From Dehalococcoidia bacterium (GTDB taxonomy: Bacteria > Chloroflexota > Dehalococcoidia > SpSt-223), in the NCBI GenBank assembly GCA_025054935.1, contig JANWZD010000004.1:124001-188000 (forward strand): DNA of 64,000 nt, read 5' to 3'. A program made the translations under genes and the position numbers. A model generated the notes under the pieces. It saw only the letters and a program-made list of their open reading frames with translations. It did no database searches and had not been told where the DNA came from. Positions 16,722 through 25,090 of the stretch are shown here, piece after piece; the first letter of the stretch is position 1, and each line of letters starts with the position of its first letter.

Positions 16722-17360
16722 TCACCTCCGGACGACATAGGAGTGTGAGAACGCCTCACGAGTGCCAAGAGCAAGAAGGCGGTCGACAATCTGCCGCGGA
16801 AGAGCGGCGAGATCGTCGGGGAGATCGAGGTCGAACGCGAACGCGGGGTCGGAGTGAACGGCGAGGAGAGCGCCGGCGGCAGCGGCGGCCTGCCGATGGG
16901 CGGCGAAGCTGCCCGGACCGAACGCGGGCGACAGGAGCGTCGGCGGGGTGAGCAGCAGCGCATTCGTTCCATCGTGCCGTCGGTCTGGCGCGATAACGAC
17001 ATGGGGTACGTCGGCGATGGGCGCACGCCGTTCCACTAGCTGCGCGATAGCGGCTGGAGAGAGAAACGGGAGGTCTGCCGGCACGACGAGGACGGCGTCG
17101 GCGTTGCGGGCGGCGGCGACCCCGGCGGCGACAGCCGCGTTCAGCCCGAGGGTAGGGTCGGGGATGGTGAGAACGGCGGGATGCGCGACAGGCTCGCCGA
17201 CGACGACAAGGCGGTCGATCGGAGAGGCGCTGAGGAGGACATCAAGGGTATGACGGAAGAGGCCGCGGGCGAGCGCTTCGCGGTCCGCCGGGCTGAGCAC
17301 CCCGGCAAGGCGCGACTTGGCGCTGGGAAAGGGCTTGACCGGCACGACGGCGACGATCAT
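16722..17360 (-). CDS. cofC: 2-phospho-L-lactate guanylyltransferase (CofC/FbiD)
   Basis: CofC activates the three-carbon phospho-acid (2-phospholactate, PEP or 3-phosphoglycerate depending on lineage) with GTP, making the donor for CofD in coenzyme F420 synthesis. The 212-residue protein starts MIVAVVPVKPFPSAKSRLAG, the nucleotidyltransferase P-loop-like signature of this family. VLVVPADLPFLSP gives the acidic metal site, and DGTNALLLTPP and FGPGSFAAHR are further family motifs. Length is normal. The start ATG overlaps the cofD stop (ATGA), so the pair is translationally coupled. The substrate acid cannot be told from sequence alone. Confidence 0.93.
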   Translation of the reverse strand: MIVAVVPVKPFPSAKSRLAGVLSPADREALARGLFRHTLDVLLSASPIDRLVVVGEPVAHPAVLTIPDPTLGLNAAVAAGVAAARNADAVLVVPADLPFLSPAAIAQLVERRAPIADVPHVVIAPDRRHDGTNALLLTPPTLLSPAFGPGSFAAHRQAAAAAGALLAVHSDPAFAFDLDLPDDLAALPRQIVDRLLALGTREAFSHSYVVRR

Positions 17361-18280
17361 CGCAGCGCTCCCAACACTGCCCGCGCGAGCTGCGCGCGTT
17401 CCTGGGGGCCGCGCATGATCGTGTTGGTGACCAGAACCCGCAGCCCGAGCGCCTCGACCGCCGGGGCGAGAGAGGCGTCGAGGGTGTCGAGGACGAAGAG
17501 GTCGACGAGGTCGCGATAGAGACGGGCAACGCCGAGCGCGCTCGGTTCGTGGCCGAGGGTGACGAGCATTTTGTCGGCCGGCCCCTTCAGGGCGCGTCCG
17601 CCGACAATCGGGCTGATCGCGACCTTGGTCGCTGGCGAGGCGGCAATCGCCTCACGCATTCCCGGAACGGCGAGGATTGTGCCGATGCTGACGAAGGGGT
17701 TGCTCGGCGCGATGATGAGGGCGTGTGCGCTTGCGATCGCCTCGCGCACAGCAGGAGTAGGGCGCGCTGTCTCCGCGCCGGCGTAGCGCAGGCCGAGCAC
17801 GTCGTCTTGCTGGCCGCGGGTGACGAAATACTCTTGAAAGGCGAGCTCACCGGCCGGCGTCTGGACGATCGTCCGCACGGGCTCGTCCGCCATGGGGAGA
17901 ATGCGGGCGCGGACGCCGAGGCGCTCGGCGAGCAGCGCCGTGACCTCGGTGAGCGTTTTGCCGGCGTGCAGGAGGCTGGTCCGGAACAGATGCGTCGCGA
18001 GGTCGCGGTCGCCAAGCCGGAAGGTAGTCTGCTCGCCGAGCGCTGCCAGCGCGTCGAGGACGATTGTGGTATCGCCGGCAATCCCCCAGCCGCGCTCGGG
18101 GTCAACGCGGCCGGAGAGCGTATAGAGAACGGTGTCGATATCCGGCGAGATCGCGAGGCCGTACAGGGTGAGGTCATCCCCGGTGTTGACGATAGCGACA
18201 ACCTGTTCCGGGGGAACGACGGCGGTAAGACCGGCGAGGAACCGAGCAGCGCCGACGCCGCCCGCCAGCGTCACGTACAC
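17357..18280 (-). CDS. cofD: 2-phospho-L-lactate transferase (CofD/FbiA)
   Basis: CofD transfers the phospho-acid moiety to the deazaflavin Fo, giving F420-0 (or its dehydro form). The 307-residue protein begins VYVTLAGGVGAARFLAG, the CofD GGxGAxxF loop. VNTGDDLTLYGLAISPDIDT, GWGIAGDT, FVTRGQQDDV (Fo/phosphate contacts) and ALIIAPSNPFVSIGTIL follow. The GTG at 18280 has GGAG 8 nt upstream and starts directly with the first beta strand; the longer frame lacks similarity. It heads the cofD-cofC-lipoprotein operon and is divergent from the PP2C gene. CofE and the Fo synthase genes are not in the window. Confidence 0.95.
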   Translation of the reverse strand: MYVTLAGGVGAARFLAGLTAVVPPEQVVAIVNTGDDLTLYGLAISPDIDTVLYTLSGRVDPERGWGIAGDTTIVLDALAALGEQTTFRLGDRDLATHLFRTSLLHAGKTLTEVTALLAERLGVRARILPMADEPVRTIVQTPAGELAFQEYFVTRGQQDDVLGLRYAGAETARPTPAVREAIASAHALIIAPSNPFVSIGTILAVPGMREAIAASPATKVAISPIVGGRALKGPADKMLVTLGHEPSALGVARLYRDLVDLFVLDTLDASLAPAVEALGLRVLVTNTIMRGPQERAQLARAVLGALR

Positions 18281-18597
18281 GCAATCTACTCCGTGTGCTT
18301 GGCACGCCAAGCGACTCGATGTGATGTCAGGCGGCTCCCCCAGCAGCGCTATCGTTCCGAGCGCTGCTCGAGTGCCAGAGCCATCACCCGGGCGGTTGAC
18401 GGAAAGCGAGCCGGGTACTCGGCTCGCCACGCACACGCGGGGCGGCGAAGACGTATTCGGTTGCCCGGGAGTGTAGCGCGAAGGCGGGGAAGTCGTCTAC
18501 TGCTGGCGGTGAGCGGCCTCCGGTGGCTCGCCCATTTGGGCTACTATGCGGACGATGTCCCCGCGCCTGCCGTGAGTTTCGCCCTGCGAGGGAGCGC
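18281..18597. other. Divergent intergenic region cofD / PP2C with a palindrome
   Basis: A gene-free stretch of 317 bp between divergent genes. It contains the perfect inverted repeat GCTTGGC-AC-GCCAAGC at 18297-18312, 17 nt before the cofD start, a plausible operator. TACTAT at 18542-18547 could be a -10 for the PP2C gene; no convincing -35 was seen for either direction. Open frames here look non-coding. Confidence 0.4.
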
Positions 18598-19359
18598 ATG
18601 ACTGAACTGACCCTGCCCGAGGTGGTCGCGAAGACCGACCCGGGCCGCTCCAGAGGCCACAACGAGGATTACGTTGGCCATCGGGTCGAACGCCGCGAGA
18701 ATGGCACGTTTCTTGCGGTGTTCGTCGTCTGCGATGGGATGGGCGGGCATCCCGCGGGAGAAGTCGCCGCCGCAATCGGCGCGACAACGATCCTCGAAGC
18801 GGCGTTTCGTCTTGACGCCGCTCCGCCGCGCGATCGCTTGCGCCACGCCGTGCTTGCGGCGAATGCCGCGATCCTGCAGGAGGGAGGGCGCGACCCTGCG
18901 AAGCGAGGGATGGGGGCGACCTGTGTCGCCGCGCTGCTTGCGGGTGAACGGCTTGTCATCGCCCATGCAGGGGACTGCCGCGGCTATCTCGTCAGCCCGA
19001 CAGCAATCCGGCGGCTGACTGCCGACCACAGCTGGGTGGGCGAGCAGGTGCGTGCCGGGCTGCTGACCGAGTGGCAGGCGCAGGCGAGCCCCTATCGGAG
19101 CGTGGTGACGCGCGCGCTCGGTCTGGACCCCTTGCTTGAGCCGGAGGTGCGCGAGGAACGGCTCGGCAGGGAAGAAGTGCTGCTGCTCTGTTCCGACGGC
19201 TTGTGGGATGTCGTCAACGACGATGAAATGCAAGCGGTTATCGCCGCCGCTCCCTCGCTCTCTGCTGCCGCGGACCGTCTTATCGATCTCGCCAACGAGC
19301 GCGGCGGTCCGGACAACATCAGCGTTCTGCTCGCTCGTCAGGGGGCGGCGAGCGCCTAG
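18598..19359 (+). CDS. PP2C-family serine/threonine protein phosphatase (Stp/PrpC-like)
   Basis: A 253-residue metal-dependent phosphatase that removes phosphate from Ser/Thr (and often reverses PknB-type kinases). Motifs in order are DPGRSRGHNEDYVG, VVCDGMGGHPAGEVA (metal Asp), GMGATCVAAL, IAHAGDCRGYLV, LTADHSWV, LLLCSDGLWDVV (metal Asp) and RGGPDNISVLLA (D-N metal/catalytic motif). All metal-binding Asp residues are present, so it should be active. It is soluble. The ATG at 18598 follows GAGGGAG. No intact kinase lies in the window; the only kinase trace is the decayed one at 469-1500, so its kinase partner must be elsewhere. Confidence 0.94.
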   Translation: MTELTLPEVVAKTDPGRSRGHNEDYVGHRVERRENGTFLAVFVVCDGMGGHPAGEVAAAIGATTILEAAFRLDAAPPRDRLRHAVLAANAAILQEGGRDPAKRGMGATCVAALLAGERLVIAHAGDCRGYLVSPTAIRRLTADHSWVGEQVRAGLLTEWQAQASPYRSVVTRALGLDPLLEPEVREERLGREEVLLLCSDGLWDVVNDDEMQAVIAAAPSLSAAADRLIDLANERGGPDNISVLLARQGAASA

Positions 19360-19411
19360 CCGCTTCCGCGGCTGAGAGGAAGGTCGCTACTATTCGGGGC
19401 GCGGAGGGCTC

Positions 19412-20113
19412 GTGGGACGCACGCTCGTGTTGATCGGGGGGATCATCCTGCTGATTGGGTGCTCCTGCAGTTCACTCGGCGCTGCTGGCTACTATGTGGC
19501 CAATCAGCATATGGTCGACAGTCTTCTCCAGTCGCTTCCTCCCCCGACCCCCGAGCCGACCCGGCCCTTGCCCTCGAATGTCAGCCGAACACCGACGGCG
19601 ACCCCGTCTCCGCTGCCTTCCCCAACGATGCCGGCCGGCGCGAACCGTTCTGCCGATGCCCAGCGAGGGGTTTTCCGTGAGCAGTGGGCTATCGCGGCGA
19701 CGGCAAGCAGCGAATTTGCGAGCCCGCAGTTCTCGGCGCTCCAAGCCACCGGGCCGCCGAACACGCCGCGCTGTGGCGATTTTGAGACAGCGTGGGCGAG
19801 CGCGAAGAAGAACCCGATCGAATGGCTGGAGGTCCGGTTCGCGGTGCCAGTCCGGGCAACAGGGGTTGTCATCTATCAGACCTTCAAGCCCGGGCGGGTG
19901 GTCCAAGTCGATCTGCGTGAGCCGAACGGGACACTCCACACGGTCTTTAAGGGCAAGGACCCGACGACAACCTGTCCCGGCCAGTTTGCGCCACAGTTTC
20001 CGCCAACCAGCTTTCTGGTCAATGCGGTCCGCATTTATGTCGAAGAGCCCCCCGAGCCGGACGCCTATGCTGAGATCGACGCTGTCCAGCTGCTCGGCTA
20101 CGAGCCGACCTAG
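19412..20113 (+). CDS. Membrane-anchored discoidin-like (F5/8 type C-like) protein
   Basis: A 233-residue protein with an N-terminal hydrophobic segment (LVLIGGIILLIGCSCSSLG) that acts as a membrane anchor or, through LIGCS, as a lipoprotein signal. A Pro/Thr/Ser-rich linker (~40-75) follows. The C-terminal ~150 residues contain WAIAATASSEF, QATGPPNTPRCGD, WLEVRFAVPVRATGVVIYQT and VNAVRIYVEEP, the jelly-roll pattern of discoidin/F5-F8 type C domains that bind carbohydrates or lipids. The ligand is unknown. It starts with GTG at 19412; TACTAT at about 19387 is a possible -10, the same hexamer as before the PP2C gene. It is probably exported to the cell surface. Confidence 0.72.
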   Translation: MGRTLVLIGGIILLIGCSCSSLGAAGYYVANQHMVDSLLQSLPPPTPEPTRPLPSNVSRTPTATPSPLPSPTMPAGANRSADAQRGVFREQWAIAATASSEFASPQFSALQATGPPNTPRCGDFETAWASAKKNPIEWLEVRFAVPVRATGVVIYQTFKPGRVVQVDLREPNGTLHTVFKGKDPTTTCPGQFAPQFPPTSFLVNAVRIYVEEPPEPDAYAEIDAVQLLGYEPT

Positions 20114-20234
20114 GCGGCCAAGGGCAGTTGTCGCTATAGCCAGCGCTCGTGACGCTCCTCCTCGTTCTTGATTGCAGCGGAGCTGTTGCAATCGTCTCCC
20201 GAGAGGAGTAGCCGAGCAGCGCGATCGCTAGGCT

Positions 20235-20950
20235 GTCATGGCGAAGTCCGCCGCAGGCGGGCCGCGGCAATCCCGAGCGCGGTGAGAGGGCGCTGTTGCT
20301 GAAGGGTGCGCCCTCGTGATCGATCGGGGTTGCTTCGCCTGCTTCGCAGGCTCGCAACGGCTTTCCGTGCGAACCCTCCTCTCACTCCGCATCCTCCCAG
20401 TCTCCGCTGAGCCGGAGAGGTGCACCTCGTGTTCGTCATTGCGAGCCCGCGCCTCGGGTCGTCCTGCGAGGCATTCGGACGGGTTGCACGGGAAAGCGCT
20501 TATGTTCGTCATTGCGAGCCAGCGTGCGTTTGCTCCGGCGGATTCCCGCCAGTTGCACGGGAAAGCGCTTATTCGTCATTGCGAGGGCATGCGGATATGA
20601 TAGCAAGCTGCGTGCCAAAACCAGTTGCACGGGAAAGCGCTTATTCGTCATTGCGAGGCCCGCCGCAGGCGGGCCGTGGCAATCCCGAGCAAGGCCGTGA
20701 TCGATCGGGGTTGCTTCGCCTGCTTCGCAGGCTCGCAACGACGTTAGGGGGGGGAAGCGAGGATGACCGGCTCGCCTCGAGGAAGTTGCTTCGCCTGCTT
20801 CGCAGGCTCGCAACGACGTTAAGAGGCTGTACCCGCCTGTCTGCTGCCAGCCTGCTTCGCAAGCTCGCAATACCGTTCTGATCGAACTGCGCGGTCCGGT
20901 GACGGGTCGGGCCGTCCGAGGAGGCGAACAGCTACTCGCAATGACGTCCT
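20235..20950. repeat. REP-like intergenic repeat cluster
   Basis: A gene-free block rich in a dispersed repeat family. One component is a hairpin, GTTGCTTCGCCTGCTTCGCA continued by GGCTCGCAAC, found at 20329-20358, 20710-20739 and 20785-20814, with a degenerate copy near 20844-20875. Two of these are preceded by GTGATCGATCGGGG. The other component is CGTCATTGCGAG, ending in some copies with GGCAATCCCGAGC (20235-20280, 20645-20690). An inverted copy (CTCGCAATGACG) lies near 20934. Short open frames here come from the repeats themselves. It resembles the CATTGCGAG-type extragenic repeats of other bacteria. Confidence 0.8.
20483..20660 (+). repeat. Three tandem ~35-bp repeats with ~33-37-bp variable intervals
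   Basis: GTTGCACGGGAAAGCGCTTA plus TTCGTCATTGCGAG occurs at about 20483, 20552 and 20624 (the first copy has two extra bases). The intervals are 33 and 37 bp and unrelated in sequence. The geometry imitates CRISPR, but the second half of each unit is the dispersed CGTCATTGCGAG element, a further half-unit precedes the array, and no cas gene is nearby. A tandem extragenic repeat is the better reading. Confidence 0.6.
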
Positions 20951-21806
20951 GAGCGAACCACTCAGCTGCGAAGAATGGAACCGGCGAACGGTTTCCCGGC
21001 AGGCTGGCAGCGCTGCTCCGGGCAACCGGCCGGTCGCCGCCTCCTTTGGCGCGCTGACCGTGACGGAGCGCAACACCAAGCCGTTGCGGGAGAGGGAAGC
21101 GCGTTGTCGAGGAGCAGCAGGTCCGTACCCCGGACGCCACGTTGTTCGCGAGGCGTCTTGTCGTCCCGGCGCATGCTTCGCTGTCCCCTCTCGCTCAGGC
21201 GGCAGGCATCACCCTCGTGCGCTGCTCTCGTCCGCTGACGACTGCGCGATGGGGCCGTACGGGAGCATGAACAGCGTCGGCTCCGGCGGAAACGCCACTC
21301 TGAGCTGGGAGGCGGCCATTACGGCAGCGGTCCTGCTCGGTACGCAATCTCCCTCCGAGGAGAGCGCCATTTGCTGACGCGCGAGCGCCCTCGCGTACAT
21401 CGGCGGCTTCTCCTCTGGTGAGGCGGGCGCGGGCCTAACGCCCCGCGAACGCCCCACGGGGGCGGACTGGCAGCCCGCCACGAGCGAGGAAGGAGGGCGC
21501 TGTATCGCTCGTGCTTTCCCGCCTTGCCCGGCCTCGCCCAGGCGCTGGCCGGCGCCGAGCGATCTGCAGCGGGGCGCTCCTCAGCGTAGAGGCGCCGCTG
21601 CACGGCTGGCAGGCGGAGACGGTACGGTCTCGCCAGCGCAGGAAGCCGTCTGCCTGCGGCTCGGTGACTATCGTGCTGCGCCGGGCGCGCATGGAGCGAA
21701 ACAACTCGGTCGCTCTGCTACTCTTGGCAAAGGTAGGATTGCGTCCGACCATGGGATGGTCTCGGGTGAGGGTGGGGATGCAGCGCAGCCGGCTAAGGGG
21801 TGACCG
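20951..21806. other. Gene-free region with no recognised feature
   Basis: About 850 bp between the repeat cluster and the cyclase gene. Open frames on both strands have arginine/proline-rich, non-protein-like composition and match no family I know. One plus-strand stretch (..LSPLAQAAGITLVRC.., about 21180-21230) reads better than its surroundings and could be the relic of a lost gene. The last bases carry AAGGGGTG, a ribosome binding site for the next gene. No promoter is clear. Confidence 0.4.
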
Positions 21807-24800
21807 ATGACCCCGAACGGGGCGTGCCCGACATGCGGAGGGCCGGTCGCGCCCGGAGGCGGCGTCTGCGGTCGCTGCGGCGATCGTCTTGCGTGGAGCT
21901 GTCTGCGCTGCGGGATCGCATACCCCTCGTCTCCTCGCTTCTGTCCCGATTGTGGGCGAGCCTTCGGCGCACCTGACTCGCATGGCGAACGACGGCTCCT
22001 CACCATCCTGTTCGCCGATATCGAAGGATTTGTTGCCGCAACTGCGGGGCTTGACCCTGAAGCGGTCGCCGAGCTCACGAACCGCTATTTCGCCCGAGTG
22101 GCGGAAGCGGTCGATCGATTTGGCGGCACAATCGCCACCTCCATGGGGGATGCCGTGATGGCGCTGTTCGGCGCCCCGACGGCCCACGAGGATGATGCCG
22201 AGCGCGCAATCCATGCTGCCCTCGCAATTCAAGACCGTCTCCGCGAGATGCGCGAGACCGCGGTCGGCGACCGGCGCATTGCCCTGCGCAGCCGGATCGG
22301 CATTGCAACCGGCGAAGCGCTGTATGGGGCGGTCGGCCTTCCCGGCCACGCCGTGATGACGGCGCTCGGAGAGACGGTTGCCCTCGCCGCTCGGCTTGAG
22401 CGCGTCGCGCCGGCGGGCGGCGTGCTCGTCTCGGAAGCGACCTATCGCCTCACCACGCATCGCTTCGCCTTTCTCCCGCCGTCGCAAATACAGCTCGCCG
22501 GGTTCGCTGCTCCGATCACTGCCTATCTAGTTCGCGGCGAAGTCGGCGCTGCAGCTAGCGGCGGAGGGGCGGCGGGCAGCGGCGGCTCGTTCGTGGGGCG
22601 GAGGCGGGAGCTTGCGAGAGCGCGGCACGCACTCCGCAGCGCTCGGCGCGGAAAGACAACCGCGCTTGAGATCCTCGGGGAGGCAGGGATCGGCAAAAGC
22701 CGTTTTGTCGCGGAGCTGATCGCCGCTGCCGGGGAGGCGACGGTCATCTCCGGGCAGAGCTCGCCGTACGATCAGGCAGCCCCATTCGGCCTCGTCCGCG
22801 GTCTTGTCCGCAAGTTGCTGTCGCCGGAGACCCCGTTCCCCGCGGAGATCGATGGAGATGAGCGCGAGGTGCTGGCTGCGCTGCGCGAAGAAAGCGCGGT
22901 GCCGCAGCCGGTCTTGGAGCGCCCGATGGACGAAACGGCGCAGACCGCCGGCGCAGCGTTGGCCAAGCTGCTGGGGCGCCCGGCGCCCTCGCTCGTTGTT
23001 CTCATCGCTGAGGACCTGCAGTGGGCTGACCAGCTATCGCTCCTTGCGCTGCGTTCGCTCGTGGAACGGGTGCCCGATGCTCAGCTGCTCCTTGTCCTCG
23101 TCTCCCGCTCAGGCACCCTTGATACCAGCACGTGGTCGCCGCGAACGCGATGGCGCCGGCTTCTGCTCGACTCCCTCGATCGGGCGGCGTCGCGCACCCT
23201 CCTGCTCCATCTCGTGGGCGATGGTGTGCTCAGCGGCGAACTCGAACGGACTATTCTTGACCGAGCGGCCGGCAATCCCCTCTTCGTAAGAGAATTTGTC
23301 CGGGCGGTGACCGAGGGCGGCACCCGCGGCGGTCTCTCCGCAGGTCATCGACCCCATGATCTCCTCCCCAGCGATCTGATCCCCCTGTCGCTGCGCGGGA
23401 TGATCGCCGCGCAAATCGACCGGCTGGCCGACGCCGACCGCTTGCGCCTGCGTCAAGCCGCGGTGTTGGGCGATTGCTTCGACGGGGCATTGCTTGCCGC
23501 CGTCACCGGCGAGGAGGGGAGGCTGGAGGAGCACTTGGAACGGCTTGTCGCCAGCGGGCTCCTCTCGCGGGAGCCGGACCGCCCCGGCTGGTTTGCCTTC
23601 AAGCGCCCCGTAGTTCGGGACGTCGCCTACGGGATGCTTCCTCTCGCCCTGCGGCGGAGACTGCATCGAGCGGCAGCGACCGCGCTTCAGAAAAGCGGAC
23701 CGCCAAGCGACCGGCTCGGCGAGCTGCTGTTTCACCTAGAGCGTGACGAGCAGTGGGAACTGGCGGCGGCAGCGGCGTGCCGAGCGGCGGAGGCTGCCCA
23801 GCGGCGGCACGCACCCCGTGAGGCGATCGCTCTCTACGGCCGAGCGCTCGCCGTGCTGGAACGGTGTCGCGGTGAGGCAGCGCCGAGGCAGGGCGAATCA
23901 GGGGGCGGGTCGCCTCTCCCCGGGCACGACACCGCCGAAATGGCGCGCATTCGTCTTGCCCGTGCTGAGGTGGCAGCTCTTGTCGGCGACTACAGCGAGG
24001 CGATCGCGGATCTCGATGCCGCCTTCGTCTTGGCGCGGCGCGACCGCCCGCTGCGAGCCGCTCTCTATGGCCAGCTCGGCGAGGTGCGCGAACGCCTCGG
24101 CCGCTATCCTGAGGCCCTCGAGGCGCTCAACGCTGGGCTTGCCGAACTGGACCCCACCGACCATCCTGAGACGCGGGCTCGTCTCCTCTCTTCGATCAGC
24201 TTCATCTCCTATTTGCAAGGCGACCGCGAGCGTGCAGCAAGCTTGGCTGCCGAAGCGCTGCGCCGAGGAGGCGCGGGCGGCGACCACCGTCAGAGCTCGC
24301 GCGACTATCTCGCCCTCAGTCGCGCCGACACTGTCAGCGAGGAGCCGGAAGCAGCGGCTGACCTCGCTCGCCTCCAGCATGCGCTGGAGGAGGCGATCGT
24401 CGCGGGCGATGAGACCGCAGCGGCACAGCTAGAGTCGCGTCTTGGCAGCACGTACGCCCGGCGGCGCGACCTGCACCGCAGCGCCGACTATCTCCGGCGC
24501 GGCGCAGACCGCTGGGAGCGGCTCGGAGATCTCGCGGCGGCGGCGGGCGTGCTCCTCAATTTAGCGGTCGTTCAAGAGCATGCCGGCGACCTCGCGGCAG
24601 CGGCCGCAAGCGCGCGCCGCGGGCAGGAGCTCTTTGAGCGCGCGGGCGACCGCTGCGGCCAAGCGCAGGCGATGGCGCGGCTCGGCGTGATTGCAGGCGC
24701 GCGGGCTGCGGTCGGCGAGGGAATAGCGCTGCTCGAGGGCGCGCTCGAGCTTGTTACCAGCATCGAGGCCCGAACGCACTATCCCGAATACTATCGGCGG

Positions 24801-25067
24801 CTTGCCGAGCTCACCCGTGCCGCTGCGCTGCCAGACCGGATGTCAGAAGCAGCCCAGGCCGCCTTGGAGTGGGCGCGGCAGATCGGCAACCGCTACGAAG
24901 AAGCGCACGCTCAGCGGCTGCTCGGGCTGGCTGCTGCTCGAGCCGATCGTCAGCAGGAGGCGACCACGCTGCTGCAGGCCAGCCTCGCCCTCTTCGAGAA
25001 GATGGGCGCTCCGAGAGAGGCCGAACAGGTGCGCCGCGATCTCGCCGCGCTTCACCCGTCGGTCTGA
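21807..25067 (+). CDS. Class III adenylate/guanylate cyclase with zinc ribbon, AAA ATPase and TPR repeats
   Basis: A 1,086-residue multidomain regulator. Residues ~5-55 hold a double zinc ribbon (CPTCGG, CGRCGD, CLRCG, CPDCG). Residues ~65-240 form a class III nucleotide cyclase: LLTILFADIEGF (first metal Asp), TSMGDAVMALFGAP (second Asp) and RIGIATGEALYG. Residues ~255-550 are an AAA/STAND ATPase with Walker A ILGEAGIGKSRF and Walker B LVVLIAEDLQWAD. The C-terminal half is helical TPR-type repeats (e.g. SEAIADLDAAFVLARR, YPEALEALNAGLAEL). Such proteins make cAMP or act as signal integrators; the nucleotide is not certain. It stands alone, with AAGGGGTG as ribosome binding site, and is convergent with the molybdenum hydroxylase large subunit. 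Confidence 0.92.
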   Translation: MTPNGACPTCGGPVAPGGGVCGRCGDRLAWSCLRCGIAYPSSPRFCPDCGRAFGAPDSHGERRLLTILFADIEGFVAATAGLDPEAVAELTNRYFARVAEAVDRFGGTIATSMGDAVMALFGAPTAHEDDAERAIHAALAIQDRLREMRETAVGDRRIALRSRIGIATGEALYGAVGLPGHAVMTALGETVALAARLERVAPAGGVLVSEATYRLTTHRFAFLPPSQIQLAGFAAPITAYLVRGEVGAAASGGGAAGSGGSFVGRRRELARARHALRSARRGKTTALEILGEAGIGKSRFVAELIAAAGEATVISGQSSPYDQAAPFGLVRGLVRKLLSPETPFPAEIDGDEREVLAALREESAVPQPVLERPMDETAQTAGAALAKLLGRPAPSLVVLIAEDLQWADQLSLLALRSLVERVPDAQLLLVLVSRSGTLDTSTWSPRTRWRRLLLDSLDRAASRTLLLHLVGDGVLSGELERTILDRAAGNPLFVREFVRAVTEGGTRGGLSAGHRPHDLLPSDLIPLSLRGMIAAQIDRLADADRLRLRQAAVLGDCFDGALLAAVTGEEGRLEEHLERLVASGLLSREPDRPGWFAFKRPVVRDVAYGMLPLALRRRLHRAAATALQKSGPPSDRLGELLFHLERDEQWELAAAAACRAAEAAQRRHAPREAIALYGRALAVLERCRGEAAPRQGESGGGSPLPGHDTAEMARIRLARAEVAALVGDYSEAIADLDAAFVLARRDRPLRAALYGQLGEVRERLGRYPEALEALNAGLAELDPTDHPETRARLLSSISFISYLQGDRERAASLAAEALRRGGAGGDHRQSSRDYLALSRADTVSEEPEAAADLARLQHALEEAIVAGDETAAAQLESRLGSTYARRRDLHRSADYLRRGADRWERLGDLAAAAGVLLNLAVVQEHAGDLAAAAASARRGQELFERAGDRCGQAQAMARLGVIAGARAAVGEGIALLEGALELVTSIEARTHYPEYYRRLAELTRAAALPDRMSEAAQAALEWARQIGNRYEEAHAQRLLGLAAARADRQQEATTLLQASLALFEKMGAPREAEQVRRDLAALHPSV

Positions 25068-25090
25068 ACTGCTACCGCCCCGCCACGCCG

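Noticed and set aside
18523-18597. N-terminal extension of the PP2C phosphatase
   Set aside because: No similarity in the extra 25 codons; GAGGGAG precedes the ATG at 18598 and the fold starts there.
20483-20660. CRISPR array
   Set aside because: Only three repeats, half of each is the dispersed CGTCATTGCGAG element, interval lengths differ, and no cas gene lies in the window.
20316-20881. Several small ORFs in the repeat block
   Set aside because: Their peptides simply translate the repeats (such as LRRLATTL or FVIAS), a well-known source of false genes.
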